A DNA stretch of 64,000 nt from Gottfriedia acidiceleris. Lineage in GTDB: Bacteria; Bacillota; Bacilli; Bacillales; Bacillaceae_G. A program made the translations under genes and the position numbers. The stretch covers positions 2,666,001-2,730,000 of the forward strand of contig NZ_CP096034.1 of the NCBI RefSeq assembly GCF_023115465.1, written 5' to 3'. This document shows positions 33,966 through 44,346 of this stretch, piece by piece. The notes beneath the pieces are model-generated. The model ran no database searches. It saw only the letters and a list, made by a program, of their open reading frames with translations, and was not told the DNA's origin. Position 1 is the first letter of the stretch. Each line of letters begins with the position of its first letter.

Positions 33966-34004
33966 AAAATGACAGACTAAAATCTTGTTATTAGTCTGTC
34001 ATTT
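33966..34004 (-). terminator. Terminator of ileS
   Basis: A 14-bp perfect stem (AAATGACAGACTAA) with a 10-nt loop, directly after the ileS stop on the minus strand. Confidence 0.85.
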
Positions 34005-34020
34005 CAATTTAAGTATTCAA

Positions 34021-37000
34021 TTAATTAGAAGCAACTAATTCAATTTCGGACTGATAATTACCAACTTTAATTTCTTTTCCATTCACTTCATTCTTAACAA
34101 CTAGTTTTCTCATTAATAAGTTTTCCTCAAGCATTCCTTTAAACTTTTCAATGATTTCAATAAACTCTGGATTAGCTGTTATTCCAATGTCTACGCGCAT
34201 ATTAATTGGTAGATTTAATTCTTTTCGGTATTCTTGAATAGATCTGATTAATTCTCTTACAGTACCTTCGTGGATAAGATCTTCTGTTAGTAATGTGTCG
34301 AGGGTCACTGTATATTCGCCATTCGTCGCTGATGCAAAGCCTTCTCTTCCGCTTTTTTCAACTAAAATATCTTGTGCGTCGACTTTTACAGTTTCCCCTG
34401 ATTCAATTAATACATTAACGTACCCACTCTCAATCACTTTTTTTGCATCTTCATTTGTTAATGATTGAAGTGATTTATTGACTAAATTTGAAAGCTTTCC
34501 AAATTTTGCTCCTGATTTTTTAAAATCCAGTTTCATTTTTAAGATTGAAAACTCATTTTCGTTGTTTACTTGTTGGAATTTTTTTACGTTTAGCTCATCT
34601 AAAACAATTTCTTTATATGACTCCCAATTGATCTCCTCATTGTTACTAACTAAAGTTAAACTAGCTAGTGGCTGTTTGATCTTTAATGAATTTGCATTTC
34701 GGATGCTTCTTCCAAGTTCCACAACTTTTAAAACTGCATCCATTTCCTTTTCAAGCAGAACATCGATTAATGTTTCATCGCAAACTGGAAAATCAGATAA
34801 ATGGACGCTTTGTTTTGTTAAATTAAAATAAACATCTTCCGCTAAGAATGGTGTAAATGGTGCTAATAATTGACTTACTTTTGTTAATACTTCAAACAGT
34901 GTATAGTAAGCCGCTGCCTTCTCTTCATTCATTCCACTTGACCAGAATCGTTCTCTTGATCTTCTTACATACCAATTGCTTACTTCATCTACTAGTTTAG
35001 CGATGTCTCTTGCAGCATTTGTAAATTGATAATCCTCTAAATTTTTCGTTACATTTTTGATTGTGCTATGCAAACGAGAAATGATCCATTTATCCAATGT
35101 ACTTGATTGATACTCATATTGTTTTTTTGCATTAAATCCATCTAAATTTGCATATAAACTGTAAAAACTATACACATTGTCGAATGTATCGATGAGTTTC
35201 GACTTCGCCTCTTGAACGACTCTTTCAGAAAAACGCTTCGGGTTCCAAGGCGCACTATCTACTAATAATGCCCATCTTAATGAATCAGCACCATATTTTT
35301 GAATTAATTCTACTGGATCAAGTGCATTCCCTTTACTTTTAGACATTTTTTGTCCATTTTCATCTAATACATGGCCTAGAGATAATACTCGTTTATACGG
35401 TACTTTCCCGGTAAATAAAGTAGATACTGCAAGTAAACTATAGAACCAACCTCTCGTTTGATCAATACCTTCAATGACGACATCTGCTGGGAATTGTTTT
35501 GTAAATTTCTCATTATTTTCAAAAGGATAATGATACTGGGCAAATGGCATCGACCCACTATCGAACCAGACATCAATCACTTCAGGTGTTCTTTTCATAT
35601 TCCCTTTACAATTTGGACAGTTAAGAGTAACTTCATCAACAAAAGGTTTGTGCAGTTCAATTGAGTTGTCAATTTCTTCAACCGAATGGTTACATAATTC
35701 ATTTATACTTTTTGGTGCTAATTGATGATTACATGAATCACATTCCCAAACATTTAATGGGGTGCCCCAATATCTTTTTCGGCTAATATTCCAATCAACC
35801 ATTTGTTCTAAAAAATTACCGAATCGACCATATTTTATATGATCTGGATGCCATGTTACTTCTTCATTATTTTTAATAAACTGTTCCTTTAATGCGGTCG
35901 TTTTAATAAACCAACTTTCATTCGCATAATAGAGTAAAGGTGAATCACAACGCCAACAATGCGGATAGCTGTGCTCATATTTTTCTTTACTAAATAATAA
36001 TTCATTTTCGGCTAAATACCTTACTATATCTACATCACACTCTTTAACAAAACGACCTTGAAAATTAGGTACTTCATCAGTATATTGGCCCTTTTCATTT
36101 ACTACATTTACAAACGATAACCCATTTTCTTGGACAACCTTATAGTCATCTTCACCGTATGCAGGTGCGATATGAACAATTCCAGTACCACTACCTTCAG
36201 TTACAAAATCTGCTTTCACAACTTTATGACCAACTTCAACTTTTACGAAATGAAATGGTGGTAAATAACTAATACCGATTAGTTCTGCCCCGAGAAATTC
36301 AGATAAAATGACGTATTCAGCTTTTAATACTTTATCTAATAATGCCTTAGCAAGAATATATACTTCTTCACCTTTTTTAGCACGAACATATTCCATTGTA
36401 GGATTTACAGCTAACGCTACATTAGCAGGAAGTGTCCACGGAGTTGTCGTCCATCCAAGGAAATAGACATTTTCTTCATCTTGCAATTTAAACTTAACGG
36501 TTGCAGATAAATCTTTAACGTCTTTATATCCTTGCGCTACTTCATGTGAACTTAGTGATGTTTGACAGCTAGGGCAATAAGGTGAGACACGATGGCCTTT
36601 TACTAGTAAACCTTTTTCATGGATTGTACCTAGGATATTCCATACACTTTCGATATAAGAATTATCCAATGTTACATATGGGTCATCCATATCCACCCAA
36701 TATCCTAACTGTTCAGTAAAATCTCGCCATTGTTTCTCGTAAGTAAAAACACTTTCTTTACATTTATCAAGGAAAGCTTTTACTCCATAACGTTCAATTT
36801 CTGCCTTACCTGAAATGCCTAACATCTTTTCAACGCCGAGTTCAACTGGTAAACCATGAGTATCCCATCCAGCTTTACGAACAACTTGGAAACCAGCCAT
36901 TGTTTTATATCTAGCTACCACATCTTTTATAGTACGACCTAATGCATGACCAACGTGTGGTAGTCCATTTGCAGTTGGGGGACCTTCATAAAAAACAAAT

Positions 37001-37116
37001 GATTCATTATGTTCTCTTTGTTCAACTGATTTAATAAAAGTATTTTCTTTAGACCAATGTTCACTAATCCTTTTTTCACGATTTTGAACAGATTCTTTCA
37101 TGTTTTCTTTTTTCAT
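34021..37116 (-). CDS. ileS: Isoleucyl-tRNA synthetase, type 2 (eukaryote-like)
   Basis: A 1031-residue class I synthetase charging tRNA-Ile. The HIGH-equivalent is HVGH at about 53-56 in [21 protein letters not shown] is exact in [10 protein letters not shown], and the editing CP1 domain with [14 protein letters not shown] lies between. The sequence around HIGH and the length place it with IleRS2, the form that is often insensitive to mupirocin; that property is family knowledge, not shown here. Bacillus with IleRS2 often also have a dcw-linked IleRS1. It is preceded by a T-box leader with an ATC specifier. ATG at 37116 has AGAGG 8 nt upstream. Confidence 0.95.
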   Translation of the reverse strand: MKKENMKESVQNREKRISEHWSKENTFIKSVEQREHNESFVFYEGPPTANGLPHVGHALGRTIKDVVARYKTMAGFQVVRKAGWDTHGLPVELGVEKMLGISGKAEIERYGVKAFLDKCKESVFTYEKQWRDFTEQLGYWVDMDDPYVTLDNSYIESVWNILGTIHEKGLLVKGHRVSPYCPSCQTSLSSHEVAQGYKDVKDLSATVKFKLQDEENVYFLGWTTTPWTLPANVALAVNPTMEYVRAKKGEEVYILAKALLDKVLKAEYVILSEFLGAELIGISYLPPFHFVKVEVGHKVVKADFVTEGSGTGIVHIAPAYGEDDYKVVQENGLSFVNVVNEKGQYTDEVPNFQGRFVKECDVDIVRYLAENELLFSKEKYEHSYPHCWRCDSPLLYYANESWFIKTTALKEQFIKNNEEVTWHPDHIKYGRFGNFLEQMVDWNISRKRYWGTPLNVWECDSCNHQLAPKSINELCNHSVEEIDNSIELHKPFVDEVTLNCPNCKGNMKRTPEVIDVWFDSGSMPFAQYHYPFENNEKFTKQFPADVVIEGIDQTRGWFYSLLAVSTLFTGKVPYKRVLSLGHVLDENGQKMSKSKGNALDPVELIQKYGADSLRWALLVDSAPWNPKRFSERVVQEAKSKLIDTFDNVYSFYSLYANLDGFNAKKQYEYQSSTLDKWIISRLHSTIKNVTKNLEDYQFTNAARDIAKLVDEVSNWYVRRSRERFWSSGMNEEKAAAYYTLFEVLTKVSQLLAPFTPFLAEDVYFNLTKQSVHLSDFPVCDETLIDVLLEKEMDAVLKVVELGRSIRNANSLKIKQPLASLTLVSNNEEINWESYKEIVLDELNVKKFQQVNNENEFSILKMKLDFKKSGAKFGKLSNLVNKSLQSLTNEDAKKVIESGYVNVLIESGETVKVDAQDILVEKSGREGFASATNGEYTVTLDTLLTEDLIHEGTVRELIRSIQEYRKELNLPINMRVDIGITANPEFIEIIEKFKGMLEENLLMRKLVVKNEVNGKEIKVGNYQSEIELVASN

Positions 37117-37140
37117 ATGATATCGCCTCTCTTATTTTTT

Positions 37141-37429
37141 TAAAGCACACAAAAACCCGCCCCTATAACAAGGGACGGGTTTAACCGCGATACCACCCTA
37201 ATTCTATTGAAAACATTCCGCTCTTCAATAGCACTTTAGTCACGTACAATCATACGCGTTCCTTTTAACGGTAGACACCCGTTCAAACTTACTTATGTTT
37301 TCAGTTTGACTTCTCGGAGAGGATCTTCATTTAAGTACTATTCACCGGATTTCAGCTTCCCCGGCTCTCTGTATAACAGTAACAAAAATTACTTTTCTCG
37401 TCATTGAATTCATTTGTGTGCTTTAATTG
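37141..37429 (-). promoter_or_regulatory. T-box riboswitch of ileS (Ile)
   Basis: The transcript has a long stem I, the T-box core AGGGTGGTATCGCGG (37185-37199) and a terminator with arms AAACCCGTCCC/GGGGCGGGTTT ending in TTTTT (about 37153-37182). The proposed specifier is ATC at 37322-37324 in GAAGATCCTC, matching Ile. Uncharged tRNA-Ile would favour the antiterminator. The same GAA-codon layout is seen in the glyS leader. Confidence 0.93.
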
Positions 37430-37435
37430 TTATTT

Positions 37436-37464
37436 ATTATATCCACCGACTACTAAAAAGTCAA
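37436..37464 (-). promoter_or_regulatory. Sigma-A promoter of the ileS T-box
   Basis: TTGACT (37459-37464), a 17-bp spacer and a perfect TATAAT (37436-37441). Confidence 0.85.
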
Positions 37465-37727
37465 AGTTTTCTTAAATTTTTTTTACTTAACTTAAATTCA
37501 TATGCCAATGGAGATAATAAATGGCAATGTTAATGATCTTTTTAGTAAAATATCTTTTCTGCAACTAAAGAAAGAAAAGCAGAATTATATCTCTTATTAT
37601 ATTTTTGTTTTATTTCCTTACTACTTTTGTTAATCGTTAAACTTTCTCATAAATTTTTTAAAAACTAATGAAGAATATTGTGTTAAACTGATTTTGGTGA
37701 AAATTAACGAGAAAAAGGGGTGCCGAA
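37465..37727. other. Divergent promoter region of ileS and corA
   Basis: AT-rich, no gene. The corA promoter is not clear by eye. Confidence 0.4.
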
Positions 37728-38669
37728 ATGATCAAAACGATGGCTGTATACAAGGACGGAACCCATGCGTTTGATGTATCAATAAAAGAATTAAATTCCG
37801 AACAAATTGATTGGGTTTGGGTCGATATTGGAAAACCTGAAAAAGAAGAAATTGACCTATTGAAAACTCATTTCCACTTCGATGAAATAGCAATTAAGCA
37901 TTGTGTAAGTTATAAAGAAAGACCGAAAATGGATTATTACGATGGCTATCGTTTTATCATCCTACAATCATTGCAGGAGAACATGCAACAAGATGAAATT
38001 GATCTCTTTTTATCCCACAAGTACATCGTTTCATTTTGTTGGGAGGAATCAAATGCGATACAAATTGTGTGGAACAAACTAAAAGGATTAAAAAGTACAA
38101 AAGGAATAAAACCAGAACGAATCCTGTATCATATTTGTGATGAAATTGTTGATAAATTCTTTCCTATCGTCCAAAAAATTGAAGATGACATCGAAGAGAT
38201 TGATGAATTAGGATCAAATTCCGATCTAAGCATGATCGATGGAATTAAAACACAATTAAGTAAGTTATCAAAGGTAAGAAAAACAGTTAAACCAACAAAA
38301 GATTTAATTTATCGTATATTAAATTCAACACACGTTGAAATTGACAAAGAAACGACAAAGAAATTACGAATCGTCTACGAACACTTAGTAAAATTATTAG
38401 ATGACATTGCAGATAACAGGGAAATGGCAAATGACATCAGAGAAAGTTATATTTCAACGAACTCACACAAAATGAATAAAACGATGAAAATGTTAACATC
38501 GGTCTCGATAGTGTTCATGCCACTAACATTCATCGTAGGTGTATATGGTATGAATTTTGTTCACATCCCTGAGCTTCAATTAAAATATGGTTATTATTAC
38601 TGTTGGGTAATCATGCTAATCATGGTGTTCGGATTAGTGATGTGGTTCAAGAAAAAAGATTGGTTCTAA
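37728..38669 (+). CDS. corA: CorA-type magnesium/divalent cation transporter
   Basis: A 313-residue protein with a large N-terminal cytoplasmic funnel domain and two C-terminal helices. The first helix ends with the YGMNF signature (about 282-286), the selectivity motif, and the second (YYYCWVIMLIMVFGLVMWF) is followed by KKKDWF. Pentameric channels of this family admit Mg2+ or Co2+ across the cytoplasmic membrane. ATG at 37728 follows GGGGTGCC. Monocistronic, with a terminator at 38744-38782. Confidence 0.93.
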   Translation: MIKTMAVYKDGTHAFDVSIKELNSEQIDWVWVDIGKPEKEEIDLLKTHFHFDEIAIKHCVSYKERPKMDYYDGYRFIILQSLQENMQQDEIDLFLSHKYIVSFCWEESNAIQIVWNKLKGLKSTKGIKPERILYHICDEIVDKFFPIVQKIEDDIEEIDELGSNSDLSMIDGIKTQLSKLSKVRKTVKPTKDLIYRILNSTHVEIDKETTKKLRIVYEHLVKLLDDIADNREMANDIRESYISTNSHKMNKTMKMLTSVSIVFMPLTFIVGVYGMNFVHIPELQLKYGYYYCWVIMLIMVFGLVMWFKKKDWF

Positions 38670-38743
38670 ACTATTGGTTATAAAAAACTATCTACTTCAA
38701 AATTTTTCTTTTTGCATATAAACTATTAAAAAACTATCCAACA

Positions 38744-38782
38744 AAAATAAGATGATCTCTGTATAGAGGTCATCTATTTTTA
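38744..38782 (+). terminator. Terminator of corA
   Basis: An imperfect stem around GATGATCTC/GAGGTCATC followed by TATTTTTATT. Confidence 0.7.
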
Positions 38783-38815
38783 TTCTATTCATACCTTCGT
38801 ACTTAGTTTTTTATT

Positions 38816-39064
38816 TTAAAATTTCAATGAATCTGCTGTTTTTTCAAACATAACACTTTGATCAATTAAACCACAAGTTCCACATTGAACTAAATATTCT
38901 GGACCTTTATATGGAACAAAAAATGGATCTAGCCCACTTGAAACGTATTCTTCTATTTCAACATCTCCGCTTTGTGCATTTAATTTAACTGCTTTTGGGT
39001 TTTGTTCGATTAAATAAAATCTACTTTTGTTTGTTTTACAACGTGGACATGCTAATTTATGCAT
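38816..39064 (-). CDS. Small zinc-ribbon protein, function unknown
   Basis: 82 residues with two CxxC knuckles: CPRC at about 6-9 and CGTCG at about 63-67, consistent with a single Zn ribbon. The middle is acidic and contains FFVPYKGPEYLVQ. No specific family is recognised. ATG at 39064 follows GAGGTGAAAAT. It lies 62 bp upstream of nothing it clearly partners; the NETI gene before it may be co-transcribed. Confidence 0.75.
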   Translation of the reverse strand: MHKLACPRCKTNKSRFYLIEQNPKAVKLNAQSGDVEIEEYVSSGLDPFFVPYKGPEYLVQCGTCGLIDQSVMFEKTADSLKF

Positions 39065-39126
39065 ATTTTCACCTCATTTTATTCATATAAGGTTACTATT
39101 CCATTAGATTATTATATTTATTCATA

Positions 39127-39321
39127 TTAATTTGTATTTAATTTGCCTTCAAATACAATCTTTCTCCCAGTCGGTTCAATTTCTACCTTTCCATTAACCA
39201 TTTGTTCTGAAAATATTGGGACTTCCATTCTTTTAACTGGTTTATAGCCTTCTCTTTCCATTCTTTCTAAGCAATCATTAATTGTTTCATTTTCAAAGAC
39301 TTCAAATTTTTTCTTACTCAT
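39127..39321 (-). CDS. NETI-motif protein
   Basis: 64 residues with [17 protein letters not shown] at about 6-22, the hallmark of the NETI family of short Firmicutes proteins, followed by [13 protein letters not shown]. Role unknown. ATG at 39321 has the ribosome site GTAGGAAAATAG upstream. It is followed, same strand, by the zinc-ribbon gene after 62 bp. Confidence 0.85.
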   Translation of the reverse strand: MSKKKFEVFENETINDCLERMEREGYKPVKRMEVPIFSEQMVNGKVEIEPTGRKIVFEGKLNTN

Positions 39322-39388
39322 CTATTTTCCTACTTTCTACTATTGTTAATTCTATCTAAACTTGATCGAATTCAAATCAAAATATAGT

Positions 39389-39419
39389 AAAAAACCTTAC
39401 TTTCATTTGAGAGTAAGGT
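39389..39419 (-). terminator. Terminator of the Bax-inhibitor-like gene
   Basis: Stem ACCTTACT/AGTAAGGT with a 10-nt loop, followed on the minus strand by TTTTTT. Confidence 0.8.
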
Positions 39420-39437
39420 CTGACTGACTAAAATTAT

Positions 39438-40160
39438 TTAATCGCGAAGCCTCGATAGGAATCGAAGTGCTTCAATATAAACCCAAATGACTGTTACTAA
39501 TAAACCAAAAGCACAATACCACTCGAACTCTTTTGGTGCACCTTGTCTAACACTTGTCGTAATTAGATCAAAATCCAAGAATAGATTTAATGAAGCAATA
39601 ACAAGTATCGCTAAACTAACAAATATTCCTATTGGACCAGATTGATGGATATATGGAATTGGAACATGGAAAAGTTGAAGGACCATCGTTAGTAAATAAA
39701 AGATAAACACTCCGATTGTTAAACCGAAAACAATTGATCTAAAACGGTGCGTTACTTTAACAAGTCCAGTAGCATAACAAATTAATGTTCCTGCTATAAT
39801 GGCAATTGTTAATAGAACCGCTTGAAGGACAATCATTCCATATGTTGCTTCGTAAACTGCTGAAATATTACCGATTAGAATCCCTTCAACTGCTGCATAA
39901 ATAGGTGTAGTAATCGGCGCAATTCTAGGAGAAAAAGATGTTACTAACCCAATAATGAATGCAACGATTAAACATCCAATAAACACTTTAGAATTAAGTG
40001 TTCCTGTAGCTGTTAGATAAAATGAGTATCCTGCTGTTGCGATTAGTAAGATTAATGCAATCATTGTTTTACCAATTGTCCCACCAATCGTCATCGCTTT
40101 AGCAGCATGCCTTGATTTGGTTAATCGATCAGAATTTAAGATAGGATTTGAACTCCTCAT
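39438..40160 (-). CDS. Bax inhibitor-1/YccA-like membrane protein
   Basis: A 240-residue protein with seven hydrophobic segments and the N-terminal RSSNPILN opening common to the YccA-like actinobacterial/Firmicute group. GPIGIFVSLAILVIASLNLFLDFDLI near residue 175 carries the conserved acidic residues (LDFDLI) of the pH-sensing Asp pair in BI-1 relatives. Function in bacteria is unclear; calcium leak has been shown for a Bacillus relative. ATG at 40160 follows AAGGAGGAG. Confidence 0.85.
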   Translation of the reverse strand: MRSSNPILNSDRLTKSRHAAKAMTIGGTIGKTMIALILLIATAGYSFYLTATGTLNSKVFIGCLIVAFIIGLVTSFSPRIAPITTPIYAAVEGILIGNISAVYEATYGMIVLQAVLLTIAIIAGTLICYATGLVKVTHRFRSIVFGLTIGVFIFYLLTMVLQLFHVPIPYIHQSGPIGIFVSLAILVIASLNLFLDFDLITTSVRQGAPKEFEWYCAFGLLVTVIWVYIEALRFLSRLRD

Positions 40161-40247
40161 TTAAACTCCTCCTTTATTTTATACTTTTATTTTACCATTT
40201 TTAGTAAATTTCTTAAACTTTAAACAAGCTTTAGTAAAATATATGAA

Positions 40248-40275
40248 AAAAGATGTCCAAAAGGACACCTTATTT
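40248..40275 (-). terminator. Terminator of glyS
   Basis: Stem GGTGTCC/GGACATC with a TTTT loop, followed on the minus strand by TTTTTT. Confidence 0.8.
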
Positions 40276-40287
40276 TAAAAAACTAAA

Positions 40288-41673
40288 TTAAAATTTAATT
40301 TTATTAGCTAAAAATGATTGTAATTCACTTATTGCCACACGAGTTTGCTCCATAGTATCACGGTCACGAACAGTTACTTTTCCATCTTCAATTGATTCGA
40401 AGTCGTACGTAATACAGAAAGGAGTACCGATTTCATCTTGACGTCTATAACGTTTACCAATTGAACCAGTTTCATCAAAATCAACATTGAAATCTTCTGC
40501 TAATGAAGCAAATACTTCTTGTGCATTTTCTGATAATTTTTTTGATAATGGTAAAATCGCTGCCTTATATGGTGCTAATGCAGGATGTAGACGCATTACT
40601 GTACGAGATGTACCATCTTCTAATGCCTCTTCTTCATAAGCATCAATTAAAAATGCTAATGTAACACGGTCTGCACCTAATGATGGCTCGATACAATATG
40701 GAACGTATTTTTCATTTGTAATTGGATCATGATAGGTGAAATCTTCTGTTGAATATTCCATATGTTGTTTTAAATCATAATCTGTACGAGACGCAATGCC
40801 CCATAATTCGCCCCAACCAAATGGGAATTTATATTCAAAGTCAGTTGTCGCGTTACTATAGTGTGATAATTCATCCGCACTATGCTCACGTAAACGAAGA
40901 TTTTCTTCTTTCATACCTAAAGCTAAAAGCCATTTATTAGCAGTTTCTTTCCAATAAGAATACCACTCTAACTCTTCACCTGGTTTACAGAAGAATTCAA
41001 GCTCCATTTGTTCAAATTCACGAGTACGGAACGTGAAATTTCCTGGTGTAATTTCGTTACGGAAGCTTTTACCAATTTGAGCAATACCAAATGGTACTTT
41101 CTTTCTCATTGTACGTTGAACATTTTTGAAGTTTACAAAAATACCTTGTGCTGTTTCTGGACGTAAGAAAATTTCATTCGTACTCGACTCAGTAACACCT
41201 TGGAATGTTTTAAACATTAGGTTAAATTGACGAATATCTGTAAAATCATGGCTACCACAATCAGGACAAGCAATTTTATGTTCCTCAATCAATTTAGCCA
41301 TTTCTGAAAATGGAAGACCATCAACGATAATTTCCATCCCTTTTTCTTCAAGTGCATTTTCGATTAATTTATCTGCACGATGACGAGCTTTACAATTTTT
41401 GCAATCAATCATTGGATCATTAAAGTTACCAATATGACCTGAAGCTTCCCATGTACGTGGATTCATTAAGATTGCAGCATCTAGTCCAACATTATATGGA
41501 CTTTGTTGAACAAACTTTTTCCACCAAGCTTTTTTCACATTGTTTTTTAATTCAACACCTAGTGGACCATAATCCCACGTATTTGCTAAACCACCGTAAA
41601 TTTCAGATCCTGGAAATACAAATCCTCTGTGTTTAGCATGACTTACTACGACATCCATCGATTTTTCTGACAT
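40288..41673 (-). CDS. glyS: Glycyl-tRNA synthetase, single-chain dimeric type
   Basis: A 461-residue class II synthetase of the alpha2 kind, unlike the GlyQ/GlyS tetramer of B. subtilis. Motif 2 is [25 protein letters not shown] (core FRNEI and [10 protein letters not shown]) and motif 3 is in [14 protein letters not shown] zinc site is suggested by CKNC and CPDC in the N-terminal half. Start M at 41673 has GGAGG 8 nt upstream; the TTG five codons earlier overlaps the ribosome site. It is controlled by a T-box leader with a GGC specifier. Confidence 0.95.
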   Translation of the reverse strand: MSEKSMDVVVSHAKHRGFVFPGSEIYGGLANTWDYGPLGVELKNNVKKAWWKKFVQQSPYNVGLDAAILMNPRTWEASGHIGNFNDPMIDCKNCKARHRADKLIENALEEKGMEIIVDGLPFSEMAKLIEEHKIACPDCGSHDFTDIRQFNLMFKTFQGVTESSTNEIFLRPETAQGIFVNFKNVQRTMRKKVPFGIAQIGKSFRNEITPGNFTFRTREFEQMELEFFCKPGEELEWYSYWKETANKWLLALGMKEENLRLREHSADELSHYSNATTDFEYKFPFGWGELWGIASRTDYDLKQHMEYSTEDFTYHDPITNEKYVPYCIEPSLGADRVTLAFLIDAYEEEALEDGTSRTVMRLHPALAPYKAAILPLSKKLSENAQEVFASLAEDFNVDFDETGSIGKRYRRQDEIGTPFCITYDFESIEDGKVTVRDRDTMEQTRVAISELQSFLANKIKF

Positions 41674-41726
41674 TTCATTTACCTCCAATTTTCAATTGTT
41701 TTTTGAAAATGCAAGAATGAAATAAA

Positions 41727-41946
41727 AAAGCTCTCATCCTTAGGCATTTTCTGCCTAGGGACGAGAGCTGTATACGCACCCGCGGTTCCACCCTAGTTGA
41801 CAATTAAAAAAATTGTCCACTTTAAAAATTAACTCAGGAATGCCTTTCGCTAAAGGTTTTGATTGAGCTCACACCATCCTCAATTCGCTAGACAAAATAA
41901 TCTTTAGGTACTTCTTTCCGTCAACGTTATATGTAATAAATAATAT
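41727..41946 (-). promoter_or_regulatory. T-box riboswitch of glyS (Gly)
   Basis: The T-box core AGGGTGGAACCGCGG is at 41780-41794. The terminator has a long stem starting AGCTCTC/GAGAGCT (41729-41769) and ends in TTTTTTATT. The proposed specifier is GGC at 41842-41844 in GAAAGGCATTCC. The region before the T-box core is short, as in glycine T-boxes that lack stems II and IIA/B. Confidence 0.93.
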
Positions 41947-41952
41947 GTTGTT

Positions 41953-41982
41953 ATTTTAACAAAGTGACAATGATTAAGTCAA
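41953..41982 (-). promoter_or_regulatory. Sigma-A promoter of the glyS T-box
   Basis: TTGACT (41977-41982), an 18-bp spacer and TAAAAT (41953-41958). Confidence 0.75.
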
Positions 41983-42143
41983 ATATTATTATGAACAATT
42001 TTAATAAAAAAATACCGTGAAATTTTTGAATATTTTTGGAAAGCTAACATGTAAAGATAAAACCTTTACAGTATGAGCATTACTTGGTATGATAGAAAAG
42101 TTGTTTTATTTATATACTATACTATCAGAAGGGAGTGCTAGTT

Positions 42144-42572
42144 TTGAGTAGCAGCATTTTTTTAAAGAAAAAGAAACGTTCAGCAGTATTGCTTGATAAA
42201 CATCATTCCATTCGTTTATTAAAGACAAACAAAAAGCGAATCGTAAACAAAAGAAACAATAAAATAAAAGGGTTCGAACAATTACTTGTTAAAGAATTAA
42301 ACGAGGAAATGATTTCAACTTCAAACAGTACGGTAAATGAAATTTCTGAAAATGTAAATACAGTAGTGATCGAAGGACTTCCAGTAACATTTCTTCTAAA
42401 GCTTGGAAAAGAGTTTTTCTCAGATTTAGAAGCAGTGAAGTACTATTATAATAGTAAACATGAAGATTTTTACAAGAATCGTAGTTTACTAGAGGAATCA
42501 CTTCAATCTTCAATTAACAATGCGTCAAGTGAAGAACAATTAAAAGTTTCGGAATTTATTTCTAATAAATAA
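42144..42572 (+). CDS. Protein of unknown function with basic N-terminus
   Basis: About 142 residues. The first 40 are very basic (SIFLKKKKRSAVLLDKHHS onward); the rest is acidic and mixed, with LPVTFLLKLGKEFFSDLEAV near residue 75. No membrane helix or known motif. The TTG start at 42144 is preferred: GGGAG lies 8 nt upstream, while the in-frame GTG at 42135 abuts it. Monocistronic, with its own terminator. Probably a genus-restricted gene. Confidence 0.65.
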   Translation: MSSSIFLKKKKRSAVLLDKHHSIRLLKTNKKRIVNKRNNKIKGFEQLLVKELNEEMISTSNSTVNEISENVNTVVIEGLPVTFLLKLGKEFFSDLEAVKYYYNSKHEDFYKNRSLLEESLQSSINNASSEEQLKVSEFISNK

Positions 42573-42583
42573 TAATTATTAAT

Positions 42584-42614
42584 GAGGGAATCCATATGGG
42601 GTTCCCTCTTTTAT
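42584..42614 (+). terminator. Terminator after 42572
   Basis: Stem GAGGGAA/TTCCCTC with an 11-nt loop, then TTTTATTTT. Confidence 0.85.
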
Positions 42615-42766
42615 TTTCGATGAGAAAATCATATATAGACCGACTGAACTGCAAATAAACCTTAGAGAGTTCTGCCAAATATCTTTAAAAAAGTCTGAAA
42701 AATAGACTTGAAATGATTAGTGCCTCCTAGATCCCCCCCTCTCTGTATACCACACTCGTTCACATC

Positions 42767-42826
42767 AAAAAAAGGATGATCACATGTCAGTTGACCCGAC
42801 TCATGATACATCCCCTTTTCGTTTAC
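42767..42826 (-). terminator. Probable terminator of the liv operon
   Basis: Imperfect stem with GGATG and CATG blocks on the minus strand, followed by TTTTTTT, just beyond the livF stop. Confidence 0.55.
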
Positions 42827-42833
42827 AGATTCA

Positions 42834-43541
42834 TTAAGCTAAATAAGCTTTTTTCACTTCTTCATTATTCATTAATGTCTTACCTTCACCAACCATTTGG
42901 ATCTCACCAGTTTGAATTACATACCCGCGGTGAGCAATTTGTAATGCTTGGTATGCGTTTTGTTCGACTAATAAGATTGTCATTCCTTGTTTGTTTAGTT
43001 GCTCAATAATTTCAAATATTTGTTCAACGATAATTGGAGCAAGACCCATAGATGGTTCATCTAGCATTAGCAATGATGGTCCCATCATCAGTCCTCTACC
43101 AATTGCTAGCATTTGTTGTTCTCCTCCACTCATCGTACCGCCTTTTTGGCTTAAACGCTCTTTCAGTCTTGGAAAATAATCAAATACCATTTCCATGCGT
43201 GCAGCGATTAGTTTTTTATCTTTAACGGAGAAAGCACCCATCTCTAAATTTTCTTTTACACTTAATTTAGAAAAAATTCTTCTTCCTTCTGGTACATGTG
43301 CGATTCCTTTTAAGGCAATTTCATGAGATTGTAGCTTTATAATTTCTTCACCTTTATAAATGAGCGTTCCAGATTTTGGTTTAACTTGGCCACAAATCGT
43401 TTTTAGAGTAGTAGATTTTCCAGCACCGTTACTTCCAATTAACGTTACAATTTCACCTTCATTTACTTCAATGTTAATATTTTTCAGTGCTTGAATACCA
43501 CCGTAAAAAGAGTTAATATCTTTTAATTGTAATAGCGTCAT
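42834..43541 (-). CDS. livF: Branched-chain amino acid ABC transporter ATPase LivF
   Basis: A 235-residue ABC ATPase: Walker A GSNGAGKST (about 37-45), Q-loop, signature MSGGEQQMLAIGRGL and Walker B LLMLDEPSMGLAP. The opening YGGIQALKNIN and the length fit LivF rather than LivG. With LivG it powers uptake of Leu/Ile/Val through LivHM. Last gene of livKHMGF; 18 bp after livG. Confidence 0.94.
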   Translation of the reverse strand: MTLLQLKDINSFYGGIQALKNINIEVNEGEIVTLIGSNGAGKSTTLKTICGQVKPKSGTLIYKGEEIIKLQSHEIALKGIAHVPEGRRIFSKLSVKENLEMGAFSVKDKKLIAARMEMVFDYFPRLKERLSQKGGTMSGGEQQMLAIGRGLMMGPSLLMLDEPSMGLAPIIVEQIFEIIEQLNKQGMTILLVEQNAYQALQIAHRGYVIQTGEIQMVGEGKTLMNNEEVKKAYLA

Positions 43542-43559
43542 CTTTTCGTACTCCTTTCA

Positions 43560-44330
43560 CTATGCAGTAGTCACTGCACTTTTTCCTAAATATGCTTCAA
43601 TTACTTTTTGATTATTTCTAATTTCAAGAGGTTTTCCTTCTGCAATTTTTTCGCCATGATCAAGGACAAATAAATACTCGGATATTTCCATAACAAGCTT
43701 CATATCATGCTCGATTAAGACGATTGTTAAGTTAAGGTCATCTCTCATTTGATAGATTAAATTAGTCAATTCTTTCGTTTCTTTCGGATTCATCCCTGCA
43801 GCTGGCTCATCTAAAAGTAAGATTCTTGGTTGAGATGCTAATGCACGCGCGATTTCAAGTCGTCTTTGTGCACCGTATGATAGACTCGATGCTTCCTCAT
43901 TATAAACCTCAGCCAATCCGACGTATTCTAACCATTTATATGCCTCTTTCATCGCCGATTGTTCTGCTTTTTTAAATTTAGGTAAATGGAAGATTGTTGA
44001 AAAAACACCATACTTTAAATGCTGATGCATTCCTACCATGACATTTTCTAATGCTGTCATACTATTAAATAAACGAATATTTTGGAATGTACGCGCGATC
44101 CCTTTTTTATTAACAGTATGTGGCTTTAGCCCTACTAAACTCTCATTTCCTAGCAAAATTTCACCACTACTAGGAGTGTACACACCTGTAATCATATTAA
44201 AAAATGTTGTTTTTCCAGCTCCATTTGGTCCAATTACCGCTGTAATTGAGCCTTCTTTAATTTCAATATTTACATTATTTACAGCAGTTAAACCGCCAAA
44301 GCTTTTCGTTAAATTCGTTGTTTTTAACAT
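43560..44330 (-). CDS. livG: Branched-chain amino acid ABC transporter ATPase LivG
   Basis: A 256-residue ABC ATPase: Walker A GPNGAGKTT (about 33-41), KKGIARTFQNIRLF (LivG-typical Q-loop region), signature LSYGAQRRLEIARAL, Walker B ILLLDEPAAGMNP, H-loop IEHDM. The longer insertion after the Q-loop is characteristic of LivG. 16 bp after livM. Confidence 0.94.
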   Translation of the reverse strand: MLKTTNLTKSFGGLTAVNNVNIEIKEGSITAVIGPNGAGKTTFFNMITGVYTPSSGEILLGNESLVGLKPHTVNKKGIARTFQNIRLFNSMTALENVMVGMHQHLKYGVFSTIFHLPKFKKAEQSAMKEAYKWLEYVGLAEVYNEEASSLSYGAQRRLEIARALASQPRILLLDEPAAGMNPKETKELTNLIYQMRDDLNLTIVLIEHDMKLVMEISEYLFVLDHGEKIAEGKPLEIRNNQKVIEAYLGKSAVTTA

Positions 44331-44346
44331 TTGATAACCTCCCCTC

